Assembly: GCA_030652255.1 (NCBI GenBank)
Contig: JAUSAZ010000229.1
Span: 1 to 38,332 of the forward strand
Reading direction: 5' to 3'
From: Myxococcales bacterium
Lineage (GTDB): Bacteria > Myxococcota_A > Polyangia > Polyangiales > Ga0077539
DNA: 38,332 bases
Both the position numbers and the translations under genes were made by a program. Each line of letters starts with the position of its first letter. Positions within the stretch are counted from its first letter, which is position 1. This document shows, piece after piece, positions 17,808-25,487 of this stretch. The notes under the pieces were generated by a model, which worked only from the letters and a program-made list of their open reading frames with translations, made no database searches and was not told where the DNA came from.

Positions 17808-18920
17808 ATGGCGAGCGATCACCCGTCCCTGGAGTCGATGCGAAGGCGACGGCTCTGCGCGGTCCTGGCGGCGATCGGCGTGGGCTGCGCGCCGCGCTCC
17901 GTGGCCCGCCCGCCGAGCTACGCACCGCCCGCCGCGGTGGCCCCGGCGGCGCGAGCGACGAGGCTGGCGCTCGACACCGACCGCGACTGCATCCCGAACC
18001 ATCGGGAGGACCGCGACGGCGACGGCGTCGTCGACCCGGGAGAGACCGACCCGCTGCGCGCCGACAGCGACCGCGACGGCCTCCACGACGGCTTCGAAGA
18101 CCGCAACTGCAACGGGCGCCAGGACGGCGCCGAGACCAGCGCCACCCGGCGGGACTCCGACCGCGACGGCGTCGGCGACGGCGTGGAGGTGGCCGTCACG
18201 CGCACCGACCCGATGAGGGCCAACACCGACGCCGAGCTCCGGGCGGCCACCCGCACGCTCGCGGGGCGGCACGACGCCGTCCAGGTGCCGGAGCCGATGA
18301 TCTTCGACCTCGCGCGCTCGCTCGGCGCGCGCCGCGGCGAGCTCGAGGTGAACACGCTCATGGTGCTGGAGCGCCGCGACGGACAGAACGCCGTGCGCTG
18401 GGCCCCGGAGGTCGAGTGGGCCTTCGCGCGCGGCCACACCATCGAGCTTGAGCTCCCCTTCCACGGCAGCCACCTCGAGGCGCTGAAGTTTGCGCTCCAG
18501 GGAACCATCGGCACCTTCGGCGGCAACCGATTCATCCATGGCTGGCAGTCCCTCAACGAGGTCACGCTCGCCGACAGCAGGATCGCCAACACCCTGCTCT
18601 ACCTCTTCGGCACCCGCTTCACCGATCGCTTCAGCGCCTTCGCGATGACCGGCGCGCGCGCCGACTGGACGCCCGGTCAATCCGACCGGGAGTTCTCCTT
18701 CGTCGCCAACGCGTCGGCGTTTGCCGACCTCTCCAACCGCCTCGTCGTGGGCCTGGAGGCCAACACGGTGTACTCGTCCGAGCGCTGGCGGGTGGCGGTG
18801 GTGCCGCAGGTGCACGCCAGCCTGGTGCACTGGCTGCGGCTTCAGGTGGGGGTGGGGGTCGAGGCCTCGGACACCGGGGTCGGCGGCGTCGCCGCGGCGC
18901 GCCTCATCGTCGAGCGCTGA
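17808..18920 (+). CDS. Lipoprotein with thrombospondin type-3 calcium-binding repeats and barrel-like C-terminus
   Basis: 370 residues from ATG 17808; starting at ATG 17838 would give 360 and a shorter signal peptide. Signal RRRRLCAVLAAIGVGC with acylated C27. Residues about 56-125 are TSP3-type Asp-rich repeats (DTDRDCIPNHREDRDGDGVVD, DSDRDGLHDGFEDRNCNG, DSDRDGVGDGVEV), which bind Ca2+ in homologous proteins. Two Cys within the repeats may pair. Residues about 175-370 are beta-rich with aromatic strand ends (VRWAPEVEWAFARGHTIELELPFHG; LFGTRFTDRFSAFAMTGARADW; VHWLRLQVGVGVEAS), suggesting an outer-membrane barrel. Convergent with the glycine-zipper gene. Role unknown; perhaps surface adhesion or transport. 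Confidence 0.7.
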   Translation: MASDHPSLESMRRRRLCAVLAAIGVGCAPRSVARPPSYAPPAAVAPAARATRLALDTDRDCIPNHREDRDGDGVVDPGETDPLRADSDRDGLHDGFEDRNCNGRQDGAETSATRRDSDRDGVGDGVEVAVTRTDPMRANTDAELRAATRTLAGRHDAVQVPEPMIFDLARSLGARRGELEVNTLMVLERRDGQNAVRWAPEVEWAFARGHTIELELPFHGSHLEALKFALQGTIGTFGGNRFIHGWQSLNEVTLADSRIANTLLYLFGTRFTDRFSAFAMTGARADWTPGQSDREFSFVANASAFADLSNRLVVGLEANTVYSSERWRVAVVPQVHASLVHWLRLQVGVGVEASDTGVGGVAAARLIVER

Positions 18921-18948
18921 GAGCGTTCGCGCGACGCCGCGTCGGAGC

Positions 18949-19446
18949 TCAGCGGCCGTAGTCGCCCGGGCCAGCGCCCGCGGCCCGGTCCCAGGCGTCG
19001 CGCACGGCGTCGCGGGCCTTGTCCCACTCCATGCGGGAGGCGTTGGGACCGCCCTCCCAGTCGCGCCGGAGGTGGGGCTCGGCGTCCACGAAGCCCTTGT
19101 CGGCGTAGCGGCCGCGGGCTTCCCACCCGTGCTGGTAGGCCGGGCGGATGTCGTCGTAGTTGGTGCCGGACTTCACGTAGGGCCGACGGGTGTAGTTCTC
19201 CCGCCAGTAGTCGTCCTCGACGGTGGGGTTCACCGACTCGGCGACGCCCTTGCCCGCCATGCCGCCGGTGACGCTGCCCACCGCCGCGCCGATGGCGGCG
19301 CCTACCGGCCCGCCGACGATGCCGCCGATGATGGCGCCCGCGGCGCCTGCGCTCGCAGCGCCGACGCCCACGCCCACCGGGTGCGCGCCGGGCGCGCCGG
19401 TGATCGGGTCGGGGTTGGTGTCGTCAGGGTGCTTCGGGTTGTTCAT
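18949..19446 (-). CDS. Glycine-zipper protein of unknown function
   Basis: 165 residues. ATG 19446 is chosen for its AAGGA ribosome site 8-10 nt upstream. The N-terminus (NPDPITGAPGAHPVGVGVGAASAG) leads into a Gly/Ala-rich segment (about 24-70) with a G-x3-G zipper, long enough to span or associate with a membrane. The C-terminal half is hydrophilic and aromatic: DDYWRENYTRRPYV, YDDIRPAYQHGWEARGRY, WEGGPNASRMEWDKARDAVRDAWDR. From memory this architecture is widespread in Gram-negative bacteria as an uncharacterised, often stress-linked, protein. A 9-bp inverted repeat lies 43 nt upstream of the start. Monocistronic by position. Confidence 0.75.
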   Translation of the reverse strand: MNNPKHPDDTNPDPITGAPGAHPVGVGVGAASAGAAGAIIGGIVGGPVGAAIGAAVGSVTGGMAGKGVAESVNPTVEDDYWRENYTRRPYVKSGTNYDDIRPAYQHGWEARGRYADKGFVDAEPHLRRDWEGGPNASRMEWDKARDAVRDAWDRAAGAGPGDYGR

Positions 19447-19488
19447 GGAGGTCTGTCCTTCCGTTGGGGCTTGTGACGAGGGGGGGCA

Positions 19489-19513
19489 TGTGCAGCGCAT
19501 GTGCCGCTGCACA
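19489..19513. repeat. Perfect 9-bp inverted repeat upstream of the glycine-zipper gene
   Basis: TGTGCAGCG, a 7-nt spacer (CATGTGC), then CGCTGCACA. Its near edge is 43 nt from the start codon at 19446, where a promoter or leader would be. It could be an operator for a dimeric repressor or an mRNA hairpin. Confidence 0.5.
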
Positions 19514-19599
19514 CGAACGACGAACGCCGGCAAAACAGGGCAATTGTGTGGCGTGAGGGTGTGACGCGGCGCTCGCCTGGGGCGCCCTTGTGCATCCGC

Positions 19600-19628
19600 G
19601 ACGCCACGGTGCATGCCGTGGTGGCGTC
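19600..19628. terminator. Hairpin downstream of the 19720-20097 gene
   Basis: The arm GACGCCACGG pairs with CCGTGGTGGCGTC, with a three-base bulge and TGCATG as the loop. It lies about 92 nt after the stop of the minus-strand gene ending at 19720. No T-tract follows on either strand, so termination is only a possibility. Confidence 0.3.
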
Positions 19629-19719
19629 GTACGCGTCGCAGGAGTTTGGAGGGCTTGATGGGGGGGGTAGGGGCACCCTCCGCATGGGTGAGGCGAAGGG
19701 AGGGCGAGGAGCAGCGCGG

Positions 19720-20097
19720 TCAGCGCAGGCGATCGGCTGCGCGGAAGTACTTCTTCGCGTAGGCGATGAGCTGCCCGTCGGTCGGGTGGTCGACGGTCTC
19801 GACGCCGACGATGCGGGGCTCGAGCGCCTGGTCATGGCGGTGGATGTGCCGGATCAGCTCCAGCTTCGCGGTGGAGGGACCCACCACGAGGACCTCGGCG
19901 GAGGCCGCGAGGGACGCGGCGACCTCGTGGTAGTAGTGCGAGTCCTCCTCGCGGCGACCGCTCACCGCAGCGCGGTTGTGCAGGTGCGCGGGGGCCGAGT
20001 TCGCCTGGACATCGGTCTCGTTGATGTTGTCGGCGTCGAAGTGAAAGACCTTGGCTTCGCGGTGGTCGAGCCAGACGACGGTGTGATGGATGGACAT
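19720..20097 (-). CDS. 'Translational machinery protein'-type eRF1/Pelota-like small protein
   Basis: 125 residues. The sequence matches, from memory, a proteobacterial family annotated as translational machinery protein: HHTVVWLDHREAKVFHFD at the N-terminus, HLHNRAAVSGRREEDSHYYHEVAASL in the middle and the signature EVLVVGPSTAKLELIRHIHRHDQAL ... IVGVETVDHPTDGQLIAYAKKYF. The middle and end resemble the small alpha/beta fold of eRF1/Pelota domain 3 and archaeal relatives, but no ribosome-rescue function is demonstrated. ATG 20097 is chosen from the family N-terminus; the ribosome site is poor. It follows the P-loop ATPase on the same strand after 113 nt. Often found near stress genes. Function unproven. 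Confidence 0.78.
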   Translation of the reverse strand: MSIHHTVVWLDHREAKVFHFDADNINETDVQANSAPAHLHNRAAVSGRREEDSHYYHEVAASLAASAEVLVVGPSTAKLELIRHIHRHDQALEPRIVGVETVDHPTDGQLIAYAKKYFRAADRLR

Positions 20098-20210
20098 GAG
20101 CGCCGCGTGAGCAGATCCCGTGCCGCGCGAAAGCCCATGCACGGCGGGTGGATGCAGCGCGAAGCCACGAACCCGCTGCGTGCGCGACGCAGGAGTTGCG
20201 CGCCGGGCGC

Positions 20211-21572
20211 TCAGTCCTCTGCGGCGCGGGCCATGAGGTCGCGGTGTTTCTGCGGCGAACGCAACGCCTGGTAGCGCAGCACCTTGTCGCGGATGAGCGG
20301 GCGCACGCGGAAGGCGTCGGCCGCCGGGTCGCGGATGGACGGCTCGCGCTCGAACCAGTCCTGCACCTGCGTGACGAGCTCGGCGGGGAAGAGCCGCGCG
20401 AGGGTGTCCTCGTTGACGACGTCGAGGTAGCAGACGCGCACGAACCACCCCTGCTCCGTCGGGTTCATCCAGCGGGTCGTGCGGTCGTGGAACTTCTTGA
20501 GGAAGAGCGCCGAGTCGGCGCCCTCGCGGCCCGCCTCGTCGAGCACGAGGTGCAGCAGGTATGGGAATCCCTGCGTCGCCTCGAAGATCGCCTCGCGCCG
20601 CTCGGGCGCGACCTCCGCCGACTCCAGCATCGCGAGCGCCGTCGCCCGGTCGAAGGGCGCGAGGCGCACCTGCCCGGCGAGGTAGCGCTGGCAGTGCTGC
20701 GCCCACGAGGGGCTCATGGCCTCGAGGTCGTCGCGCCCGGCGATCAGCAGCACGGTCTTGAAGCTCGCCTGCGCCAGCCGCGGGATGAGCGCCCCCACCA
20801 GGAACTCCTCCAGCGTCGGCGCGAGGGCCTCGAAGTCGTCCACGATGAGCAGGAGGTCGTTGGTGCCGCGGCCGATGGGGTCGTGGGTGATGCGGTGCCA
20901 GTCCTCCTTGCGGTAGCCCCGGAGGGCGGCGGTGAGGTCGGTGATCATCGCGTCGGCGGTGACCCCGTACAGGTCGCCCCGCACGCGGTTGTGGAAGGTC
21001 ACCCCGAAGAGGTCGCGCAGGGGCCCCGGCAGCCGGGTCGACTGCCGCAGCGGCGCGAGGGTCTCCAGCAGGTCCCAGGCGGCGTCGAGGGTGGCGGCCA
21101 CGCCCGTCTCGGAGAGCCCGGTGGCGCGCACGTCGAGGTAGCTGCGGGTCTTGGGGACGGTCTCGTTGAGCCGGTGCCCCGCGCGCAGCAGCGCCACGGC
21201 GGCCTTCTTCACGTCGTCGCGCGCGCTGCCGAGCTCCTCCGCGACGGCGTCGACCAGGGCCCGGTGCGCCGCCGCCACCCGCCGCACCTGCGGGAAGTAG
21301 TCGGCGTCGGGGCGCGCGGGCGCCTCCAGGCTGCGCGGCATGAGCTGGTCGAGGAGCGCGAAGAGGTCGCCCACCGCGGCGCGGTTGGAGCCGTCGACGC
21401 GCAGTCGCAGGTAGCCGAGCGCCGTGGGGTCGACCGCCGCGAGCGCGTCGTCGATGAAGAAGGACTTGCCCACGCCGCCGGGCCCGCTCACCCCCACGAT
21501 GGAGACCTGCGTGGGCGGTTTGCGGATGACCTCCGTGAGCTGCGCGACCTCGGAACGGTGAACGGTCTCCAT
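20211..21572 (-). CDS. AAA/STAND-type P-loop ATPase
   Basis: 453 residues, starting at ATG 21572. Walker A is SGPGGVGKS (29-37), followed by FFIDDALA; Walker B is LLLIVDDFE (acidic DD) with a sensor-like segment TVLLIAGRDDLEAMS soon after. The C-terminal part is helical with LVLDEAGREGADSALFLKKFHDRTTRWMNP and a winged-helix-like end. The layout, with an ATPase fused to a helical domain and no recognisable effector, resembles orphan AAA or STAND ATPases that act as signal-dependent switches. There is no nuclease, TIR, protease or helicase domain. It sits 56 nt downstream of the metalloprotease-like gene, with a hairpin between them, and 113 nt upstream of the 19720-20097 gene. Specific role unknown. 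Confidence 0.7.
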   Translation of the reverse strand: METVHRSEVAQLTEVIRKPPTQVSIVGVSGPGGVGKSFFIDDALAAVDPTALGYLRLRVDGSNRAAVGDLFALLDQLMPRSLEAPARPDADYFPQVRRVAAAHRALVDAVAEELGSARDDVKKAAVALLRAGHRLNETVPKTRSYLDVRATGLSETGVAATLDAAWDLLETLAPLRQSTRLPGPLRDLFGVTFHNRVRGDLYGVTADAMITDLTAALRGYRKEDWHRITHDPIGRGTNDLLLIVDDFEALAPTLEEFLVGALIPRLAQASFKTVLLIAGRDDLEAMSPSWAQHCQRYLAGQVRLAPFDRATALAMLESAEVAPERREAIFEATQGFPYLLHLVLDEAGREGADSALFLKKFHDRTTRWMNPTEQGWFVRVCYLDVVNEDTLARLFPAELVTQVQDWFEREPSIRDPAADAFRVRPLIRDKVLRYQALRSPQKHRDLMARAAED

Positions 21573-21595
21573 CGCCCCAGAGTGGCACGCATCCC

Positions 21596-21619
21596 GGCGA
21601 TCGCCCCGCCGCGATCGCC
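21596..21619 (-). terminator. 9-bp hairpin between the metalloprotease-like gene and the ATPase gene
   Basis: GGCGATCGC, a 6-nt loop (CCCGCC), then GCGATCGCC, located 10-33 nt after the minus-strand stop at 21629. No T-tract follows, so it may be a weak or Rho-assisted terminator or a processing site. Confidence 0.4.
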
Positions 21620-21628
21620 CGGCGCGGC

Positions 21629-23695
21629 CTACTCGCCCCAGCGCACGCCGTACCGCGCCGCGGGCGCGTCGGGGTTCACCTCGGGCGCCGCGCCCACCAC
21701 CGCGCCCACCGCGGGCCCCGAGCCCGCCGGTCGCGGGTAGCGCGGCGCCGCGGGCCACGGCCGGAAGCGCGCCGCGTCGGGCGAGGCCACGCCCGGGTCG
21801 TAGCGCTGCATCAGCGGCGCGGCCGCGTCGGGGCCGTTGCGCGACCGCAGCCGCGCGCACTCCTCGGTCGAGATGCGCTTCGGGCCCGCGACGGTGCCGA
21901 GGCTGGCGTCGGCGTCCATGAGCAGCCACGGGCGGTCGGGGCCCATGTTGTCCGGGTGCCAGGGCTGGTCGAGCAGGATGTGCCCGGCCTCGTGCGACTG
22001 CGTCCACGCCTCGCGCTCGGCGGCGATGCCCGCGCGGTCGATGAGGAACCCGTTGCCGATGGACCCGCCGTCGCCGCGCACGAAGGCCTCGCCGATGCGC
22101 GTGCCCCGCGAGAAGCGGTTGATCACGATCATCTCCATCGTGGTCGCGTCGTCGTCGATGAGCGGCTTGATGAGCGCGCGCTCCTCGAGCGTGCCCGACG
22201 TGCTGTTCTGGTTGTTGAACTCGTCCACCCCGTCGCTGAAGTCCACCGCCGCGATCGTCGCGCCCTGCCGCCGGTCGGTGCTCAGCGCCCCGCCGGGCGG
22301 CGCCGAGAGCGTCGTCCAGCGCCCCGCGCGGTCGAGCACCAGCACGTCCGCGCTCGGCTCGGCCCCGTAGGTCGTGCGCGGGTTGCTCGTCACCCGGGCC
22401 GTGTATCCCCGCGCGCGCAGCATCGCCCCCATCGCCATGGCCGTGTCGATGGGCCGCCACCCCGCGCGCGTCACCAGCGGCGGCAGCGCGACGCCGTTGA
22501 CCCGCAGTCGCACCTCGCCGCCCGCGGCGCGCGCCCCGTGGTCGTCGCCGAAGGCGATCATCGTGGGCGTCGGGGGATCGACCACCCGCGCCACCTCTCC
22601 CGCCGGGTCGCCCCAGGTCACGCCGCACTGCGCGTACACCTCGTTGGCGATCGCCACCTGCCGCCGCCCGATGTCCAGCGCCGCCGCCTCGCTGCCGCCT
22701 ACCAGCGGCACGCCCCCGCTCGCCTGCGCCCGGTCGCGCAGCACCAGCACGTGCGCCCGCACCAGCCGCGCGGCCATCGGACCGTCCTCGCGCCCGGGTC
22801 GCCCCACGCGCACGTCCGTCGTCGCCTCTCCCGCTGCGCCCGCGCGGCGGTAGGCCACGCGCACCCGGTCGCGCAGCGCCACCCGCAGCGTCTGCGCCTC
22901 GACCCCCGGCGCCCGCTGGTCGACCTCGTCGCCCACGAGCCGCACGTAGCCCGAGCGCCACGGCGAGCCCGCGTCGGGCCGCCGGAGCGCCACCTCCGCG
23001 AGCCGCGACCGCAGCGCGCCCGGCTCCGCGGCGAAGGACGCAGGCGTCCCGCGGCCCTCCCAGCGCACGGCGGCGGGGGCGTCGGCGGCGGGGTCCCACA
23101 CCTCCGCGCGGAGGTTCTCGGGGTCGGGCGAGGCGTCCCACCACGCGGCGCTGCGCGGCAGGGTCTCGTCGTTGGTCACCTGCCGCGAGAGCATCACGGC
23201 GTCGCGGTGGGCGTACACGGGCGCGTTGTCGCCGCGCAGCACCGTGACCGCCACGACGGTGACCGCCACGCGCCACCGGTGCGACCCCGCGACGATCTCC
23301 ACCGAGGCGTCATCGGGCGCCGCGCTCGCCGCCACGCCCACGAACTCGACGACCGCCGCGCCCCGGCGCACCGGGACGTTGGCGCGCTCGACCAGGGCGC
23401 CCGCGGCGTCGCGCACCCGCAGCCCCCCGGTGACGCTGACCGCCACCGCGCCGGTGGGCACTCCCTCGACGGTGACGGCGACGCGGTCGTCGTTGACGGC
23501 GGTGAGCGACGCCGCCTGCTGCGAGTCGGGCACGCCGTCGTCGTCGTCGTCGTCGTCGTCGAGCCCGACGATGGCGCGGGCGGGGTTGGCCTCGCCGGTG
23601 CTCCATCGCAGCGTCGGCGGGGCGGACTGGGCCGAGGCCGGGACGAGTCGCGTGAGGCCGGCGAGCAGCAGCGCGAGGCAGGGGGCGAGGCGCAT
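21629..23695 (-). CDS. Secreted protein with HExxH zinc metalloprotease motif
   Basis: 688 residues from ATG 23695, chosen because it yields a signal peptide (MRLAPCLALLLAGLTRLVPASAQ). After the signal comes an unusual run of eight Asp (VGLDDDDDDDDGVPD), probably Ca-binding or a flexible acidic linker. A beta-rich region follows (90-560) with several domain-like blocks (VAVTVEGVPTGAVAVSVTGGL; YVRLVGDEVD). The zinc motif is HEAGH (H568-E569-AG-H572) with H580 as possible third ligand (ILLDQPWH), a zincin signature. The motif sits in an exported region, which supports a real peptidase. It lies upstream of the ATPase gene. The protease call rests on one motif; the family was not identified. Confidence 0.6.
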   Translation of the reverse strand: MRLAPCLALLLAGLTRLVPASAQSAPPTLRWSTGEANPARAIVGLDDDDDDDDGVPDSQQAASLTAVNDDRVAVTVEGVPTGAVAVSVTGGLRVRDAAGALVERANVPVRRGAAVVEFVGVAASAAPDDASVEIVAGSHRWRVAVTVVAVTVLRGDNAPVYAHRDAVMLSRQVTNDETLPRSAAWWDASPDPENLRAEVWDPAADAPAAVRWEGRGTPASFAAEPGALRSRLAEVALRRPDAGSPWRSGYVRLVGDEVDQRAPGVEAQTLRVALRDRVRVAYRRAGAAGEATTDVRVGRPGREDGPMAARLVRAHVLVLRDRAQASGGVPLVGGSEAAALDIGRRQVAIANEVYAQCGVTWGDPAGEVARVVDPPTPTMIAFGDDHGARAAGGEVRLRVNGVALPPLVTRAGWRPIDTAMAMGAMLRARGYTARVTSNPRTTYGAEPSADVLVLDRAGRWTTLSAPPGGALSTDRRQGATIAAVDFSDGVDEFNNQNSTSGTLEERALIKPLIDDDATTMEMIVINRFSRGTRIGEAFVRGDGGSIGNGFLIDRAGIAAEREAWTQSHEAGHILLDQPWHPDNMGPDRPWLLMDADASLGTVAGPKRISTEECARLRSRNGPDAAAPLMQRYDPGVASPDAARFRPWPAAPRYPRPAGSGPAVGAVVGAAPEVNPDAPAARYGVRWGE
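23537..23560 (-). repeat. (GTC)8 microsatellite encoding eight Asp
   Basis: Eight perfect GTC units (minus-strand GAC codons) encode the poly-Asp run after the signal peptide. Slippage would change the run length in frame. Confidence 0.9.
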
Positions 23696-23703
23696 GGGCA
23701 GGG

Positions 23704-23709
23704 ACGATA
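23704..23709 (-). promoter_or_regulatory. Candidate -10 element (TATCGT) for a leaderless start
   Basis: On the minus strand TATCGT ends 8 nt before ATG 23695, so the transcript would begin at or just before the start codon. It fits the pattern seen at 914, 10728 and 17795. No -35 seen. Confidence 0.3.
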
Positions 23710-23912
23710 GCGCGGACGGCGCGGCGGAGGGACGCCCCTTGGCCGGCGTCGGCTCGGTGCTACGGTGCCCGTCGTCGGCTTCACCCGCCGACACGCCATG
23801 ACCTCCCGGTAGCTACATCCCCCAGTCCGACGCCCATGCCCACCGCGAGCGCCCGCGCGCCCGCCCGCTGCGCGTCCACCGTTGAAGCTGCCGTCCCCGT
23901 CGGAGGTCCCTC

Positions 23913-25427
23913 ATGGCATCACGCACTCTCGCGCTCGAAGCGCGCGGCGTCGGTCTCTCGCGCGCCGCGTCCGCCCCGGTTCTCCGTCACGTCGACCTGC
24001 GCCTCGTGCCCGGCTGGTACGGGCTCGTCGGCGCCAACGGCGCTGGCAAGACCACGCTCCTCCACCTGCTCGCGGGCGCGCTCGCCCCGAGCGAAGGCGT
24101 CGTGCGCCGCGAGCCCGCCGACGCGCTGGTCGCCCTCTGCGCCCAGGAGGCGCCGTCGCCCACGGCCTCGCTCCGCGCGTTCGCGGAGGACCCCGGCGGG
24201 CTCGCGGCTTCGCTGCGCGGGCGGCTCGCGCTCGACCGGGCGCCCATCGAGCGCTGGGCCACGCTCTCCCCCGGCGAGCGCAAGCGCTGGCAGGTGGGCG
24301 AGGCGCTGTTCTGCGAGCCGGACATCCTCCTCCTCGACGAGCCCACCAACCACCTCGACGGCGACGGGCGCGCGCTGCTCGTCGGGGCGCTGCGGCGCTT
24401 CCGCGGCATCGGGGTGCTCGTGTCCCACGACCGCGCGCTCCTCGAGGAGCTGCCGCGCACCACGATGCGCGTGCACGACGCCCGGGTCACCGCCTACGCG
24501 GGCGCGTACCGGGCCGCGGCGGAGCAGTGGCAGGCCGAGGCGCGGTCGCAGGAGGAGGCGCACCACCAGGCGAGGGATCGTGTGCGCTCCGTCGCCGCGC
24601 GCCTCGCCGAGACGCGGCGCGAGCAGGAGTCCGCCGACCGGGCGCGCAGCGCCAGCACGCGGATGAAGAGCAGGGCCGACCACGACGCGCGCTCGATGGG
24701 CGCGAAGGTGGTGGCGGGCTGGGCGGAGGCGCGGGCCGGGCGCGCCGTCGGGGTGGTGCGCGGTGAGCTCGCGCGCGCGGAGGAGGCCGTGCCCTCGTTC
24801 ACCAGGGACCGGACGCTCGGGGCAAAGGTGTTCGCGTCGTTTGCGCGGGCGCCCTCCCCGGTGCTCTTCCACCTCGACGAGCCAGCCATCGGCGCGGAGG
24901 GCGTGACGCTGCTCACGGACGTGCGGGTCACGGTGTCGCGCGACGACCGGGTGCGCGTCGCCGGTGCCAACGGCGCGGGCAAGACCACCCTGGTGCGCGC
25001 CCTTCTCGCGAGCGCCCGCGACCCCGGGCGGCTGCTCTACCTCCCGCAGGAACTCCCACCGGAAGACGTGCGGGCGTTGGCAGAGACGCTGCGCGCGCTC
25101 GATCCGGAGAGCCGCGGTCGGGTGCTCTCGGTGTTCGCGGCGCTGGGGAGCGACCCCGAGCGCATCGTGCTGCGGAGCCCGGAGGACGCCGCGCGGCTCT
25201 CACCCGGCGAGGCGCGGAAGCTCGCCCTGGCGCTGGGCCTCGGGCGCCACGCGTGGGCCCTCGTGCTCGACGAGCCGACGAACCACCTCGACCTGCCGAG
25301 CATCGAGCGGCTGGAGCGGGCGCTCGGCGCGTACCCCGGCGCGCTCGTGCTGGTCAGCCACGACGACGCCTTCGCGGCGAGCGTCACCCACCGCACGCTG
25401 CGCGTGGCGGAGGGGACGGTGAGGTGA
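23913..25427 (+). CDS. ABC-F family ATPase
   Basis: 504 residues with two ABC ATPase domains and no transmembrane region. Domain 1: Walker A GANGAGKTT (40-48), signature LSPGERKRW, Walker B DILLLDEPTNHLD and VLVSHD. A charged linker helix of about 80 residues follows (EEAHHQARDRVRSVAARLAETRREQ), the region that in ABC-F factors enters the ribosomal E site. Domain 2: Walker A GANGAGKTT (about 350-358), signature LSPGEARKLALAL, Walker B ALVLDEPTNHLD and LVLVSHDD. Family members act on ribosomes, in translation regulation or in resistance to ribosome-targeting antibiotics; which applies here is not known. GGAGG ribosome site 6 nt before the ATG. Divergent from the metalloprotease-like gene. Confidence 0.95.
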   Translation: MASRTLALEARGVGLSRAASAPVLRHVDLRLVPGWYGLVGANGAGKTTLLHLLAGALAPSEGVVRREPADALVALCAQEAPSPTASLRAFAEDPGGLAASLRGRLALDRAPIERWATLSPGERKRWQVGEALFCEPDILLLDEPTNHLDGDGRALLVGALRRFRGIGVLVSHDRALLEELPRTTMRVHDARVTAYAGAYRAAAEQWQAEARSQEEAHHQARDRVRSVAARLAETRREQESADRARSASTRMKSRADHDARSMGAKVVAGWAEARAGRAVGVVRGELARAEEAVPSFTRDRTLGAKVFASFARAPSPVLFHLDEPAIGAEGVTLLTDVRVTVSRDDRVRVAGANGAGKTTLVRALLASARDPGRLLYLPQELPPEDVRALAETLRALDPESRGRVLSVFAALGSDPERIVLRSPEDAARLSPGEARKLALALGLGRHAWALVLDEPTNHLDLPSIERLERALGAYPGALVLVSHDDAFAASVTHRTLRVAEGTVR

Positions 25428-25452
25428 TCGGGTCGAGGCTGCGAAGGTGTCT

Positions 25453-25467
25453 CGCGGGGTCCCCGCG
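25453..25467. terminator. Hairpin between convergent genes
   Basis: CGCGGG, loop GTC, then CCCGCG lies in the 60-nt gap between the ABC-F stop (25427) and the lipoprotein stop (25488). It may terminate both transcripts. No T-tract. Confidence 0.35.
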
Positions 25468-25487
25468 GGCGCGTGGGTCAGCGCGGC

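Noticed and set aside
19501..20274. A plus-strand coding region over 19501-20274
   Set aside because: It is antisense to the well-conserved 125-residue minus-strand protein and has no recognisable domain or ribosome site.
21596..21619. GCGATCGC octamers as a HIP1-type genomic repeat
   Set aside because: The two copies are simply the two arms of the hairpin, and HIP1 enrichment is a cyanobacterial feature with no further evidence here.
23537..23560. (GTC)8 tract as part of a CRISPR or other array
   Set aside because: It is a perfect triplet microsatellite within a coding region, with no spacers.
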